Shown piece after piece: positions 15,457-22,707 of a DNA stretch of 64,000 nt (position 1 is its first letter; every line of letters starts with the position of its first letter). The notes under the pieces are model-generated. The model was not told the origin of the DNA. It searched no databases and saw nothing but the letters and a program-made list of their open reading frames with translations. Origin of the DNA: Streptomyces mayonensis (GTDB taxonomy: Bacteria > Actinomycetota > Actinomycetes > Streptomycetales > Streptomycetaceae); NCBI RefSeq assembly GCF_018982965.1, contig NZ_JACBYP010000022.1, positions 1-64,000 on the forward strand, written 5' to 3'. The position numbers were made by a program, and so were the translations under genes.

Positions 15457-16552
15457 GGTCGCCTCCGGGGCGGGGTGCGGGGACGGCTGCCGTGGCGGCG
15501 GGCCGGGGGAAGACGGTGCCGTCGAAGATCTTGCGCGCGGTGCGTACGACGGCGGTGCGCCGGACCACGGGCGAGCTGGGGTCGACGTCGACGTCGACCT
15601 CGAGGAAGCCGGTGGGGTGCTCCACGCGCACCCGGTCGCCGGACTCGGGGAGCAGGGCGATGCCCTCCCCCACCGCGCCGGGCACCCGCAGGCCCGCCGC
15701 CACGCTCGCGGCGCCCAGGACGCCGATGGAGGTGTGGCAGCGCACGGGGATGAAGGTGCGGGTGGTGACCGCGCCGCCGTCGCGGGGCGGCGCGAGCAGG
15801 GTCAGCTTGGGCACGGTGGTGCCCTCGACGTCGCCGAGGCCCATCAGGTGCCCGGCGGCCAGCCGGATCTCGCGGAGGCGGCCGGCGAGCACGGCGTCCT
15901 GCTCCAGTTCGGCGGGCGTCTCGTGGCCGCCGACGCCGAGCGCGGCGGCCGGGACGAGCACGACCGGCATGCCGTTGTCGACGCAGGTCACCTCGGTGCC
16001 GGCGACGGTGTCGCGGACGTTGCCCGTGGGCAGCAGCGGGCCGGCGCCCTGCGGGAACTCGATGACGACCGCGGCGGCGGTGCCGGGCACGCCGGATATC
16101 GCCGCGTCCCCCGTGTACGCGACGCGCCCGTCCGGGGTGGGGAAGGTGGCGACCGCGAGTTCACCGGTGTTGCGCATGCGGATGCGTACGGAGGTCTCGG
16201 CGCCGTCGGCCGGGACGAGTCCGCGTTCGACGGCGAACGGGCCCACCCCGGCGAGGATGTTGCCGCAGTTCTGCCGGTCGGTGACCTCGGGCGCGTCCAC
16301 GCCGACCTGGAGGAACAGGTAGTCGACGTCCGCCTCCGGGTCGGCGGAGCGGGAGACGACGGCGACTTTGCTGGTCAGCGGGTGCGCGCCGCCCAGGCCG
16401 TCGATCTGGCGCGGGTCGGGGCTGCCCATGATCCGCAGGAGCAGGTCGTCGCGGGCACCGGGGTCGGCGGGCAGGTCGCCGGCGAGGAAGTAGGCGCCCT
16501 TGGAGGTGCCGCCGCGCATCAGCGTGCAGCGCACCTCCCCGGTGCCGGTCAC
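15437..16552 (-). CDS. galD: 4-oxalomesaconate tautomerase (PrpF/GalD family)
   Basis: A 371-residue PrpF-fold protein. LMRGGTSKGAYFLAGDLP at the N-terminus, the catalytic-Cys region DRQNCGNILAGVGPFAVE near residue 95, and PVRCHTSIGVLGAA near 290 match 4-oxalomesaconate tautomerases. It converts the keto form of ring-opened gallate to the enol form used by GalB. The GTG start at 16552 overlaps the upstream TGA (GTGA), and its own end overlaps the dioxygenase start by 20 bp, so the operon is tightly coupled. An aconitate-isomerase-type PrpF function is less likely given the neighbours. Confidence 0.88.
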   Translation of the reverse strand: MTGTGEVRCTLMRGGTSKGAYFLAGDLPADPGARDDLLLRIMGSPDPRQIDGLGGAHPLTSKVAVVSRSADPEADVDYLFLQVGVDAPEVTDRQNCGNILAGVGPFAVERGLVPADGAETSVRIRMRNTGELAVATFPTPDGRVAYTGDAAISGVPGTAAAVVIEFPQGAGPLLPTGNVRDTVAGTEVTCVDNGMPVVLVPAAALGVGGHETPAELEQDAVLAGRLREIRLAAGHLMGLGDVEGTTVPKLTLLAPPRDGGAVTTRTFIPVRCHTSIGVLGAASVAAGLRVPGAVGEGIALLPESGDRVRVEHPTGFLEVDVDVDPSSPVVRRTAVVRTARKIFDGTVFPRPAATAAVPAPRPGGDHDPAAR

Positions 16553-17256
16553 GACCGCTCCCCTGCGGTGTACTCGTCGTACGACTGGTAGGTGACGCCG
16601 AGTTGCGCCAGCTTCTCGCGCAGTCCGTACCGGTCCAGGCCGAGCTGGCCCTCGAGGAAGGCGGCGCGGGTGGCGGCCTCCTTCTGCTCGCGGGCCTCGG
16701 ACGCCTCGGCGACCTGCCGGGCTTGTTCGCGGGGAACGACCACCACGCCGTCGTCGTCGGCGACGATCACGTCGCCGGGGCGGATCACCCGGCCGTCGAC
16801 GGCTACCGGCACGTTGACCGAGCCGCCGGTGGCCTTGACCGTGCCCTGCGCGGACACCGCCCTGGACCAGGCGGCGAAGCCCATCTCGCGGAGTTCCTGG
16901 GTGTCGCGGATGCCCGTGTTGATGACGATGCCGCGGACGCCGCGCTGCTGGAGCGCGGTGGCGAACAGCTCGCCGAACAGGCCGTCGGTGGACGGGGAGG
17001 TGGTCGTGACGACCAGGATGTCGCCCTCGCCGCACTGCTCGACGGCGGCGTGGATCATCAGGTTGTCGCCGGGCCACCCGAGCACCGTGACGGCGGTACC
17101 CGCGACCCGTACGCCCTGCTGGACGGGGCGGATCTCCGGCCCGAGCAGGCCGGTGCGGCCCATGGCCTCGCTGACGGTGGCCACGCCGTACGCGGCGAGC
17201 GCCTCGACGTCCTCGGCCGCTGCCTTCGGCGGGTTGGTGACGATGACGCCGCTCAT
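16549..17256 (-). CDS. galC: 4-carboxy-4-hydroxy-2-oxoadipate aldolase (GalC/LigK type)
   Basis: A 235-residue RraA-fold class II aldolase. GVATVSEAMGRTGLLGPEIRP at residues 24-44, GWPGDNLMIHAAVEQCGEGDILV near 60-80, and INTGIRDTQELREMGF near 110 are characteristic of 4-carboxy-4-hydroxy-2-oxoadipate aldolases, which yield pyruvate and oxaloacetate. The metal-binding Asp lies in the GIRD motif. ATG at 17256 overlaps the upstream stop (ATGA). It is the final step of the oxalomesaconate route and lies between the hydratase and tautomerase genes. Confidence 0.9.
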   Translation of the reverse strand: MSGVIVTNPPKAAAEDVEALAAYGVATVSEAMGRTGLLGPEIRPVQQGVRVAGTAVTVLGWPGDNLMIHAAVEQCGEGDILVVTTTSPSTDGLFGELFATALQQRGVRGIVINTGIRDTQELREMGFAAWSRAVSAQGTVKATGGSVNVPVAVDGRVIRPGDVIVADDDGVVVVPREQARQVAEASEAREQKEAATRAAFLEGQLGLDRYGLREKLAQLGVTYQSYDEYTAGERS

Positions 17257-18005
17257 GCGAGCTCCTTCGTGATCTGCGGGTAGGGGCGCATGTACGCCTC
17301 GGCCATGGTGGTGTGGGCGAGGCCCAGGTTGGGTCCGGCGTTGCGCCTGAGCTGGACGCCGCGGCGCACGGCCAGGTCGGTGTAGTAGTCCCAGAGGTGC
17401 TGCTGGGCGGCGAGGCACTCCATGGCCGCGCGCTTGGTCTCCCACACCTCGGTGATGTCGAGCAGCACCTCGGGCCGGAACCCGCTCATCTCGGGCTGGT
17501 GCGGTTCGAAGAAGAAGACGGGCGGGGCGCCGATGATCTCGCCCTCGCCGGGGTAGCCGACGGCCTGGGCGAGGACGCGGGCCTGGAGCGCCATGCGGTG
17601 GGCGGCCGGGTGGTCGCCGTTGTACGGGTCCTCGGCCGGGTGGGTGAGCACCACGTCGGGCTGGGTGGCGCGGTAGACCTCGACGAGCCGGTCGGTCAGT
17701 TCGGCGGTCTCGGTCAGCGGGTAGTCGCCGGCGTCGAAGAAGCGGACCTCGGCCCCGAGGACGGCGGCGGCCTTCTCGGCCTCGTCCCGGCGCAGTGCCT
17801 TGACCTCCTCCAGCCGCTTGCCCTCGCGCCAGGCCTTGGCGGACTCGCCGCGCTCGCCGAAAGTCAGGCACGCGAGGGTCACCTTCTCGCCGCGCGAGGC
17901 GGCCAGGGCGATGGCACCGCCCGCCCGCCAGACGAAGTCCCCGGCGTGCGCGGTGACGACGAGGGTCGAGCGTGGGACGGCGGCGGGCGCGTTGCCGTGC
18001 GTCAT
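17253..18005 (-). CDS. galB: 4-oxalomesaconate hydratase (GalB, PIG-L fold)
   Basis: A 250-residue zinc-dependent PIG-L-family protein. AHAGDFVWRAGGAIALAASRG, CLTFGERGESAKAWREGK, RFFDAGDYPL, EDPYNGDHPAAHRMA and FFFEPHQPEMSGF follow the Pseudomonas GalB hydratase very closely, including the zinc-site His/Asp and the second His. It hydrates 4-oxalomesaconate to 4-carboxy-4-hydroxy-2-oxoadipate. It is the first enzyme gene below the GntR regulator, 48 bp away. Although PIG-L proteins are usually deacetylases, the match and context make the hydratase call strong. Confidence 0.92.
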   Translation of the reverse strand: MTHGNAPAAVPRSTLVVTAHAGDFVWRAGGAIALAASRGEKVTLACLTFGERGESAKAWREGKRLEEVKALRRDEAEKAAAVLGAEVRFFDAGDYPLTETAELTDRLVEVYRATQPDVVLTHPAEDPYNGDHPAAHRMALQARVLAQAVGYPGEGEIIGAPPVFFFEPHQPEMSGFRPEVLLDITEVWETKRAAMECLAAQQHLWDYYTDLAVRRGVQLRRNAGPNLGLAHTTMAEAYMRPYPQITKELA

Positions 18006-18053
18006 GCGTGGAATCTCCTTGGTGGACAGGTGGCGCCCGCCTCGTCGCGCGGG

Positions 18054-18704
18054 TCAGTCGCGCAGCGCCTCGATCACGCTGGTGAGGTGGGCGCGGACGG
18101 CTTCCTCGGCCGCCTGCGGGTCCCTGGCCCCGATCGCCTCGATCATGGCCAGGTGCTCGTTCAGGGACTGCTGCGGACGCCCCGGGCGCAGGGCCAGCTG
18201 GAAGCGGTGGCGCACCAGTTGGGCGTTGAGCCGCTCCAGCAGTTCCACGGCCGTGCGCTGGCCGGAGAACTCCCGGATCCTGGTGTGCAGTTCGTGGTTG
18301 AGGTCCGAGTAGGTCAGCGGCTCCCCGGCAGCCACCGCCTTGCGCATCGCCGTGCCGAGGTCCTGCAGCCGGGCGACCTGCCCGTCGTCGACCGCCGCGG
18401 CGGCCTTGGCCGCGCAGAGCCCTTCGAGGACCAGCCGGCACTCGGTGATGGCGACCGCTTCCTCCACGGTCACCACCCGCACCCGTGAGCCGCGGTTGCG
18501 GATGCGCTCGACGAGCCCCTGGGCCTCCAGGTCGATCAGCGCGGCCCGGATGCTGGCCCGGGTCACGCCGAACTGCTCGGCGAGTTCGTTCTCCACCAGC
18601 CGCTGCGCGGGGGCCATGTCGCCGCGCAGGATCGCCTGCCGCAGCTGCCCGAGCGCAAGCTGTTTCGCCTGCTCCCCGGTGCCCGGACGGGCCTGGTTCG
18701 GCAT
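18054..18704 (-). CDS. GntR/FCD-family regulator of the aromatic operon
   Basis: A 216-residue regulator. An N-terminal winged helix (LVENELAEQFGVTRASIRAALIDLEAQGLVERI, about residues 35-68) is followed by an all-helical FCD ligand-binding domain with the metal/ligand His and Asp positions in DLNHELHTRI and NEHLAMIEAI. The ATG at 18704 follows GGGAGGGCGACC. It heads the minus-strand operon, and the palindrome at 18759-18776 lies 55 bp upstream, suggesting autoregulation. The inducer is probably the aromatic acid or oxalomesaconate. Pseudomonas GalR is LysR-type, so control here has a different origin. Confidence 0.9.
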   Translation of the reverse strand: MPNQARPGTGEQAKQLALGQLRQAILRGDMAPAQRLVENELAEQFGVTRASIRAALIDLEAQGLVERIRNRGSRVRVVTVEEAVAITECRLVLEGLCAAKAAAAVDDGQVARLQDLGTAMRKAVAAGEPLTYSDLNHELHTRIREFSGQRTAVELLERLNAQLVRHRFQLALRPGRPQQSLNEHLAMIEAIGARDPQAAEEAVRAHLTSVIEALRD

Positions 18705-18758
18705 GGTCGCCCTCCCTGGGTGAGTGCCTGTCGAACGTAAATCTAGCCGGACGAAATT

Positions 18759-18776
18759 GTCAACAATTTTGTTGGC
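18759..18776. promoter_or_regulatory. Operator-like palindrome upstream of the GntR gene
   Basis: GTCAACAATTTTGTTGGC has the same GTCAAC-N6-GTTG(A/G)C form as the site at 14371-14388. It lies 55 bp upstream of the GntR/FCD start and between that gene and a divergent Gfo/Idh gene, so it may control both directions. Confidence 0.7.
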
Positions 18777-18789
18777 GACGGCCCTCCGA

Positions 18790-18815
18790 TGAATGGTCCG
18801 GGTGAATGGTCCGGG
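18790..18815. repeat. Perfect 13-bp tandem repeat TGAATGGTCCGGG
   Basis: Two adjacent exact copies of TGAATGGTCCGGG lie between the GntR operator and the plus-strand Gfo/Idh gene. Directly downstream are CTTTGTCCTGTCAA and TTGACATGATG (18824-18850), which share words with the inositol divergent operator at 26107-26174. Confidence 0.8.
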
Positions 18816-18909
18816 CGGCAAACTTTGTCCTGTCAAAAGGTTGACATGATGCCGTGGCCCGAACAGGGTGGGCTGGACAGATCACGGACCGGTCCGAAGA
18901 GGGGCTCTC

Positions 18910-20073
18910 ATGGTCGATGCGCTCGGTGTCGCCGTTGTCGGATTCGGCTGGATGGGCCGGGTGCACACGCAGGCGTACGCCCGCGTCCGGCACCATTACC
19001 CGCACCTCGCCCTCCGTCCGGAGCTGGTGACGGTCGCGGAGGAGGTGCCGGGACGGGCCGAGGAGGCCGCCGCGCAGTTCGGTTTCGCCTCGACGACGCG
19101 CGACTGGCGCGAGGTGGCCGCCGATCCCCGGGTGGGCGCGGTCAGCATCACCGCGCCCAACTTCCTGCACCGTGAGATCGCCGTGGCGATGGCCGAGGCC
19201 GGCAAGCACATCTGGATCGAGAAGCCCGTCGGCCTGAGCGCGGGCGACGCCCGCGCGGTCGCGGACGCGGTGGCCAAGGCCGGCGTCCAGGGCGCGGTCG
19301 GCTTCAACTACCGCAACGCGCCCGCCGTCGAGGCGGCCCGCGATCTGATCGCCACCGGTGAGATCGGCACCGTCACGCATGTCCGCATCCGCCTCTTCAG
19401 CGACTACGCCGCCCACCCCGAATCCGCTCTGACCTGGCGGTACGAACGTGAACGCGGCGGCAGCGGCGTCCTGGGCGACCTGGCCTCGCACGGCGCCGAC
19501 CTGGCCCGCTTCCTGCTCGGGGACATCGCCTCGCTCACCGCGGACACGGCGGTCTTCCTGCCCCGGCGGGCCCGCCCCACCACCGCCACGGCAGGCCATT
19601 CCCGCGCCACGGGCGGCGAGTTGGGCCCGGTCGAGAACGAGGACTACGTCAACTGCCTCCTGCGCTTCGCCTCCGGCGCCCGCGGTGTCCTGGAGGCCTG
19701 CCGGGTCTCGGTCGGCGAGCAGAACAACTACGGTTTCGAGGTGCACGGCACCCGGGGCGCGGTCTCCTGGGACTTCCGCCGGATGAACGAGCTGGGCGTC
19801 AGCCGCGGCACGTCGTACCAGGACCAGCCGGTCAGCACGGTGTACGTCGGCCCGGGGCACGGCGAGTTCGCCGCCTTCCAGCCGGGCGCCGCCAACGCCA
19901 TGGGCTACGACGACCTCAAGGTGGTCGAGGCGCACCGCTTCCTGCGCTCGGTCGCCGAGGGCACCCCGTACGGCGCCACCCTGCCGGACGCCGTGCACAG
20001 CGCGGCCGCACTGGACGCGATGGCACGCTCGGCGGAGCGGGGCACCTGGGCCGAGGTCCGGCCGGAGGGGTGA
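18910..20073 (+). CDS. Gfo/Idh/MocA-family oxidoreductase
   Basis: A 387-residue NAD(P)-dependent sugar/cyclitol dehydrogenase. The Rossmann motif VAVVGFGWMGRVH is at residues 7-19, the catalytic EKPVGLSAGDA follows near 100, and GFNYRNAPAVEAARDLI is typical of the family, as is the C-terminal GDLASHGADLARFLLG segment. The ATG at 18910 follows GAGGGGCTCTC and is preferred over an upstream in-frame start. It is divergent from the aromatic regulator but is followed by iolG, so it more likely belongs to the inositol region, possibly oxidising scyllo- or other inositol isomers. Confidence 0.88.
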   Translation: MVDALGVAVVGFGWMGRVHTQAYARVRHHYPHLALRPELVTVAEEVPGRAEEAAAQFGFASTTRDWREVAADPRVGAVSITAPNFLHREIAVAMAEAGKHIWIEKPVGLSAGDARAVADAVAKAGVQGAVGFNYRNAPAVEAARDLIATGEIGTVTHVRIRLFSDYAAHPESALTWRYERERGGSGVLGDLASHGADLARFLLGDIASLTADTAVFLPRRARPTTATAGHSRATGGELGPVENEDYVNCLLRFASGARGVLEACRVSVGEQNNYGFEVHGTRGAVSWDFRRMNELGVSRGTSYQDQPVSTVYVGPGHGEFAAFQPGAANAMGYDDLKVVEAHRFLRSVAEGTPYGATLPDAVHSAAALDAMARSAERGTWAEVRPEG

Positions 20074-20238
20074 GGGCGCAGCACCCGGCGCAGCACCCGA
20101 TGCAGCCCCCGGAGGAACGCTCGGAGGAGCACTCCGTGGAGCACCCGGAGGAGCACCGCCCCCCATCCCGGCGCCGTCCGGCGCGACACGTCCCGGGCGC
20201 TCGTCGAGCGGCCCCACTCACCAAGGAGCAGAGCACGT
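20074..20238. repeat. Spacer with degenerate GGAGGAGCAC/CAGCACCCG repeats
   Basis: The 165 bp between the two dehydrogenase genes contain several imperfect repeats of CAGCACCCG and GGAGGAGCAC. Read in one frame they give a QHP/EEH-rich peptide starting at the GTGA overlap at 20070, but there is no ribosome site and that frame runs on inside iolG, so I treat it as repeat DNA rather than a gene. Confidence 0.6.
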
Positions 20239-21243
20239 ATGCGTATCGGAATCCTCGGCCTCGGCCGCATCGGCGCCTTCCACGCCGAGACCCTCTCCGG
20301 CGTGGACGCCGTCGGCTCGCTGGTCGTCTCCGACCCGTTCGCGGACGCCGCGCGGGCCGCCGCCGAGCAGTTCGGCGCCGAGATCGCGGACTCCCCGGAG
20401 GGGATGCTGGCCGCAGGGGTGGACGGCGTGGTGGTCGCCGCCGCCACCGACGCCCACCCGGACCTGATCGTGGCCGCCGTCGAGGCCGGAGTGCCGGTCT
20501 TCTGCGAGAAGCCGGTCGCCCGCACCATGGCCGAGGGCGTGGACGTGCTCAAGGCGGTCGCGGGCCGTGACGTGCCGGTCCAGATCGGCTTCAACCGCCG
20601 CTTCGACGCCGGGTTCACCGCCGCGCGGGCGGCGGTGCGGAGCGGCGAGCTGGGCACGCTGCACACCGTACGGGCGACGACGCTGGACCCGGCGCCGCCG
20701 CCCGCCGCGTACATCGCCGCCTCCGGGGGCATCTTCCGGGACTGCTCCGTGCACGACTTCGACGTCATCCGCTGGGTGACCGGCCGCGAGGTGCGCGAGG
20801 TGTACGCCGTCGGCGGCAACCGGGGCGCCGACTTCATCCGCGAGGCGGGTGACGCGGACACCGCCGGCGCGGTCCTCACCCTGGACGACGGCACGATCGC
20901 GGTGGTCTCCAACAGCCGCCACAACGCCCGCGGTTACGACGTCCGCATGGAGATCCACGGCTTCGACGACTCCATCGCCGTCGGACTGGAGGACAAACTG
21001 CCGCTGCGCTCCGTCGAGCCCGGCACGGCCTTCCCCGCGGGCACCCCGCACGACTTCTTCATGGACCGCTTCGCGGCCGCCTACCGCGCCGAGCTCACCG
21101 CGTTCACCGAGGTCGTGGCGGGCGCCCGGCCCTCGCCCTGCACCATCGAGGACGCGCTGGAGGCGGGCTGGATCGCGGAGGCGTGCACGCTGTCGCTGCA
21201 CGAGCACCGGCCCGTGACGATCGCGGAGGTACGACGCGGCTGA
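20239..21243 (+). CDS. iolG: Inositol 2-dehydrogenase (IolG-like)
   Basis: A 334-residue Gfo/Idh dehydrogenase. MRIGILGLGRIGAFHAE is the Rossmann start, CEKPVARTMAEG carries the catalytic Lys, and RDCSVHDFDVIRWVTG with the Asp/His pair matches IolG, which oxidises myo-inositol to 2-keto-myo-inositol with NAD+. Usual length is 330-345. The ATG at 20239 follows AAGGAGCAGAGCACGT. It lies in the same region as an IolE-like protein, a sugar ABC importer, and iolC, iolB and iolD, so the assignment is well supported. Confidence 0.9.
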   Translation: MRIGILGLGRIGAFHAETLSGVDAVGSLVVSDPFADAARAAAEQFGAEIADSPEGMLAAGVDGVVVAAATDAHPDLIVAAVEAGVPVFCEKPVARTMAEGVDVLKAVAGRDVPVQIGFNRRFDAGFTAARAAVRSGELGTLHTVRATTLDPAPPPAAYIAASGGIFRDCSVHDFDVIRWVTGREVREVYAVGGNRGADFIREAGDADTAGAVLTLDDGTIAVVSNSRHNARGYDVRMEIHGFDDSIAVGLEDKLPLRSVEPGTAFPAGTPHDFFMDRFAAAYRAELTAFTEVVAGARPSPCTIEDALEAGWIAEACTLSLHEHRPVTIAEVRRG

Positions 21244-21276
21244 GCGGGGCGCACCGAGGGGCGGCGGGCTGTGCGG

Positions 21277-21690
21277 TCAGCCCGCCGGCTCGCTGATGTT
21301 CACCATCCAGGGGACGCCGAACCGGTCCCTGCACATGCCGAACACGTCGCCCCACATCTGCTTCTCCAGCGGTACGTCGACCGTGCCGCCGGCGGACAGC
21401 TTCTCCCAGTAGCCGCGCAGCTCGGAGGCGTCGTCGCCGCTGAGGCTCACCGAGAAGTTGCTGCCGGTGCTGCGCTCCATGCCGGGCGGGGTGTCGGACG
21501 CCATCAGGGTGAAGCCGCCGGAGGTCTCCAGGAGACCGTGCATGATCTTGTCTGTGTACGCGCCGTCGGGCATGCCGGCCGCGCCGAAGGTGTTCAGCGT
21601 CAGGGTGCCGCCGAACACCTCCTCGTAGAACTCCATCGCCTGACGGGCGTCGCCGTCGAAGCTGAGGTACGGGTTGAGACGTGAGGTCAT
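21277..21690 (-). CDS. PhnB/glyoxalase-like VOC protein
   Basis: A 137-residue single-domain VOC-fold protein of the PhnB-like (YP_3-demethylubiquinone-9 methyltransferase-like) group: LNPYLSFDGDARQAMEFYEEVFGG at the start, IMHGLLETSGGFTLMASD in the middle, and MCRDRFGVPWMVN at the end. These small proteins dimerise; most have no known activity and some bind drugs. It converges on iolG with 33 bp between stops and is transcribed alone. No link to inositol metabolism is evident. Confidence 0.85.
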   Translation of the reverse strand: MTSRLNPYLSFDGDARQAMEFYEEVFGGTLTLNTFGAAGMPDGAYTDKIMHGLLETSGGFTLMASDTPPGMERSTGSNFSVSLSGDDASELRGYWEKLSAGGTVDVPLEKQMWGDVFGMCRDRFGVPWMVNISEPAG

Positions 21691-21753
21691 GACTGCCTCC
21701 CGGAACGGAACGAAGTGCCATTACCGGGAACGCTAGCGCGCGGTACTGACAAC

Positions 21754-21781
21754 GGCCCGCCGAGCGGCGCGCCGGCGGGCC
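21754..21781 (-). terminator. Hairpin terminator of the inositol uptake operon
   Basis: GGCCCGCCG (21754-21762) pairs with CGGCGGGCC (21773-21781), 23 nt past the stop of the IolE-like gene on the minus strand. More G+C-rich inverted sequence follows. Confidence 0.6.
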
Positions 21782-21803
21782 CCGCCCCCGCCGGCGCCGT
21801 GGC

Positions 21804-22706
21804 TCAGGCTCCGCAGGAACGCAGGAACTTCCGGGTGCGCACCGCGATGGGCAGCGGCGTGTCCGGCTCGCAGGGGTACATGTCCTGCTCGACGATGGCG
21901 AACAGGTCGACGCCCAGGTCCTGGGCCGCCGTGAGCACCGGGCCCAGCTCCGGCACACCGCCCGGCGGTTCGCACATCACGCCGCGCTGCACGGCCGGGC
22001 CGAACGGCACCCCGCCCTCCCGGACCCCGGCGAGGATCTCCGGGTCGACCTGCTTGAGGTGCAGGTAGCCGATGCGCTCGCCGTAGGTCTCGATCAGCTT
22101 GACGCTGTCGCCGCCGCAGTAGGCGTAGTGACCGGTGTCCAGGCAGAGGTTCACAAGGTCGGAGTCGGTGGCGTCGAGGAAGCGTTCGACGTGTTCCTCG
22201 TTGTCGATGTGGGTGTCGGCGTGCGGGTGTACGACGATGTCCAGGCCGTAGGTGTCCCGCACCTCGCGGCCCAGGCGCTCCATGCCCTCGGTCAGGTGGG
22301 TCCACTGCTCGCCGGTCAGCTCCGGCGGCTCCAGGATCTCGGCGGTCTTGTCGTCGCGCCAGAAGGACGGGATGACGACGAGGTGCTTCGCGTCCATGGC
22401 CCGGGTGAGGGCGGCGACGCGGCTGACCTGCTCCCAGGTGGCGTCCCACTCGGAGGGACCGCGGTGGAGCCCGCAGAAGATGGTGCCCGCGGAGACCTTG
22501 AGACCGCGCCGGGTAACCTCGTCGGTGAGCCGGGCCGGGTCGGTGGGGAGGTAGCCGTAGGGGCCCAGCTCGATCCAGTCGTACCCGGCCTCGGTGACCT
22601 CGTCCAGGAACCGTTCCCACGGCACCTGCTGGGGGTCGTCGGGGAACCAGACGCCCCAGGAGTCGGGGGCCGAGCCGACGCGGATGCGATCGAGGGCAGA
22701 GGGCAT
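21804..22706 (-). CDS. IolE/IolH-like TIM-barrel protein (sugar phosphate isomerase/epimerase fold)
   Basis: A 300-residue xylose-isomerase-like TIM barrel. VGSAPDSWGVWFPDDPQ opens the protein. Metal-site residues lie in VVHPHADTHID, NLCLDTGHYAYCGGD, RIGYLHLKQVDPEI and FAIVEQDMYP. The order of these motifs and the ATDSDLVNLCLDTGH pattern resemble 2-keto-myo-inositol dehydratase (IolE) more than simple isomerases, though IolH or IolI cannot be excluded. It is the last gene of the uptake operon, one base after the ATPase stop. As the only IolE candidate here, it would fill the dehydratase step between IolG and IolD. Confidence 0.8.
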   Translation of the reverse strand: MPSALDRIRVGSAPDSWGVWFPDDPQQVPWERFLDEVTEAGYDWIELGPYGYLPTDPARLTDEVTRRGLKVSAGTIFCGLHRGPSEWDATWEQVSRVAALTRAMDAKHLVVIPSFWRDDKTAEILEPPELTGEQWTHLTEGMERLGREVRDTYGLDIVVHPHADTHIDNEEHVERFLDATDSDLVNLCLDTGHYAYCGGDSVKLIETYGERIGYLHLKQVDPEILAGVREGGVPFGPAVQRGVMCEPPGGVPELGPVLTAAQDLGVDLFAIVEQDMYPCEPDTPLPIAVRTRKFLRSCGA

Positions 22707-22707
22707 G

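Noticed and set aside
20070..20570. Plus-strand open frame starting in a GTGA overlap after the first Gfo/Idh gene
   Set aside because: It has no ribosome site, is repeat-derived at its start, and continues out of frame inside iolG.
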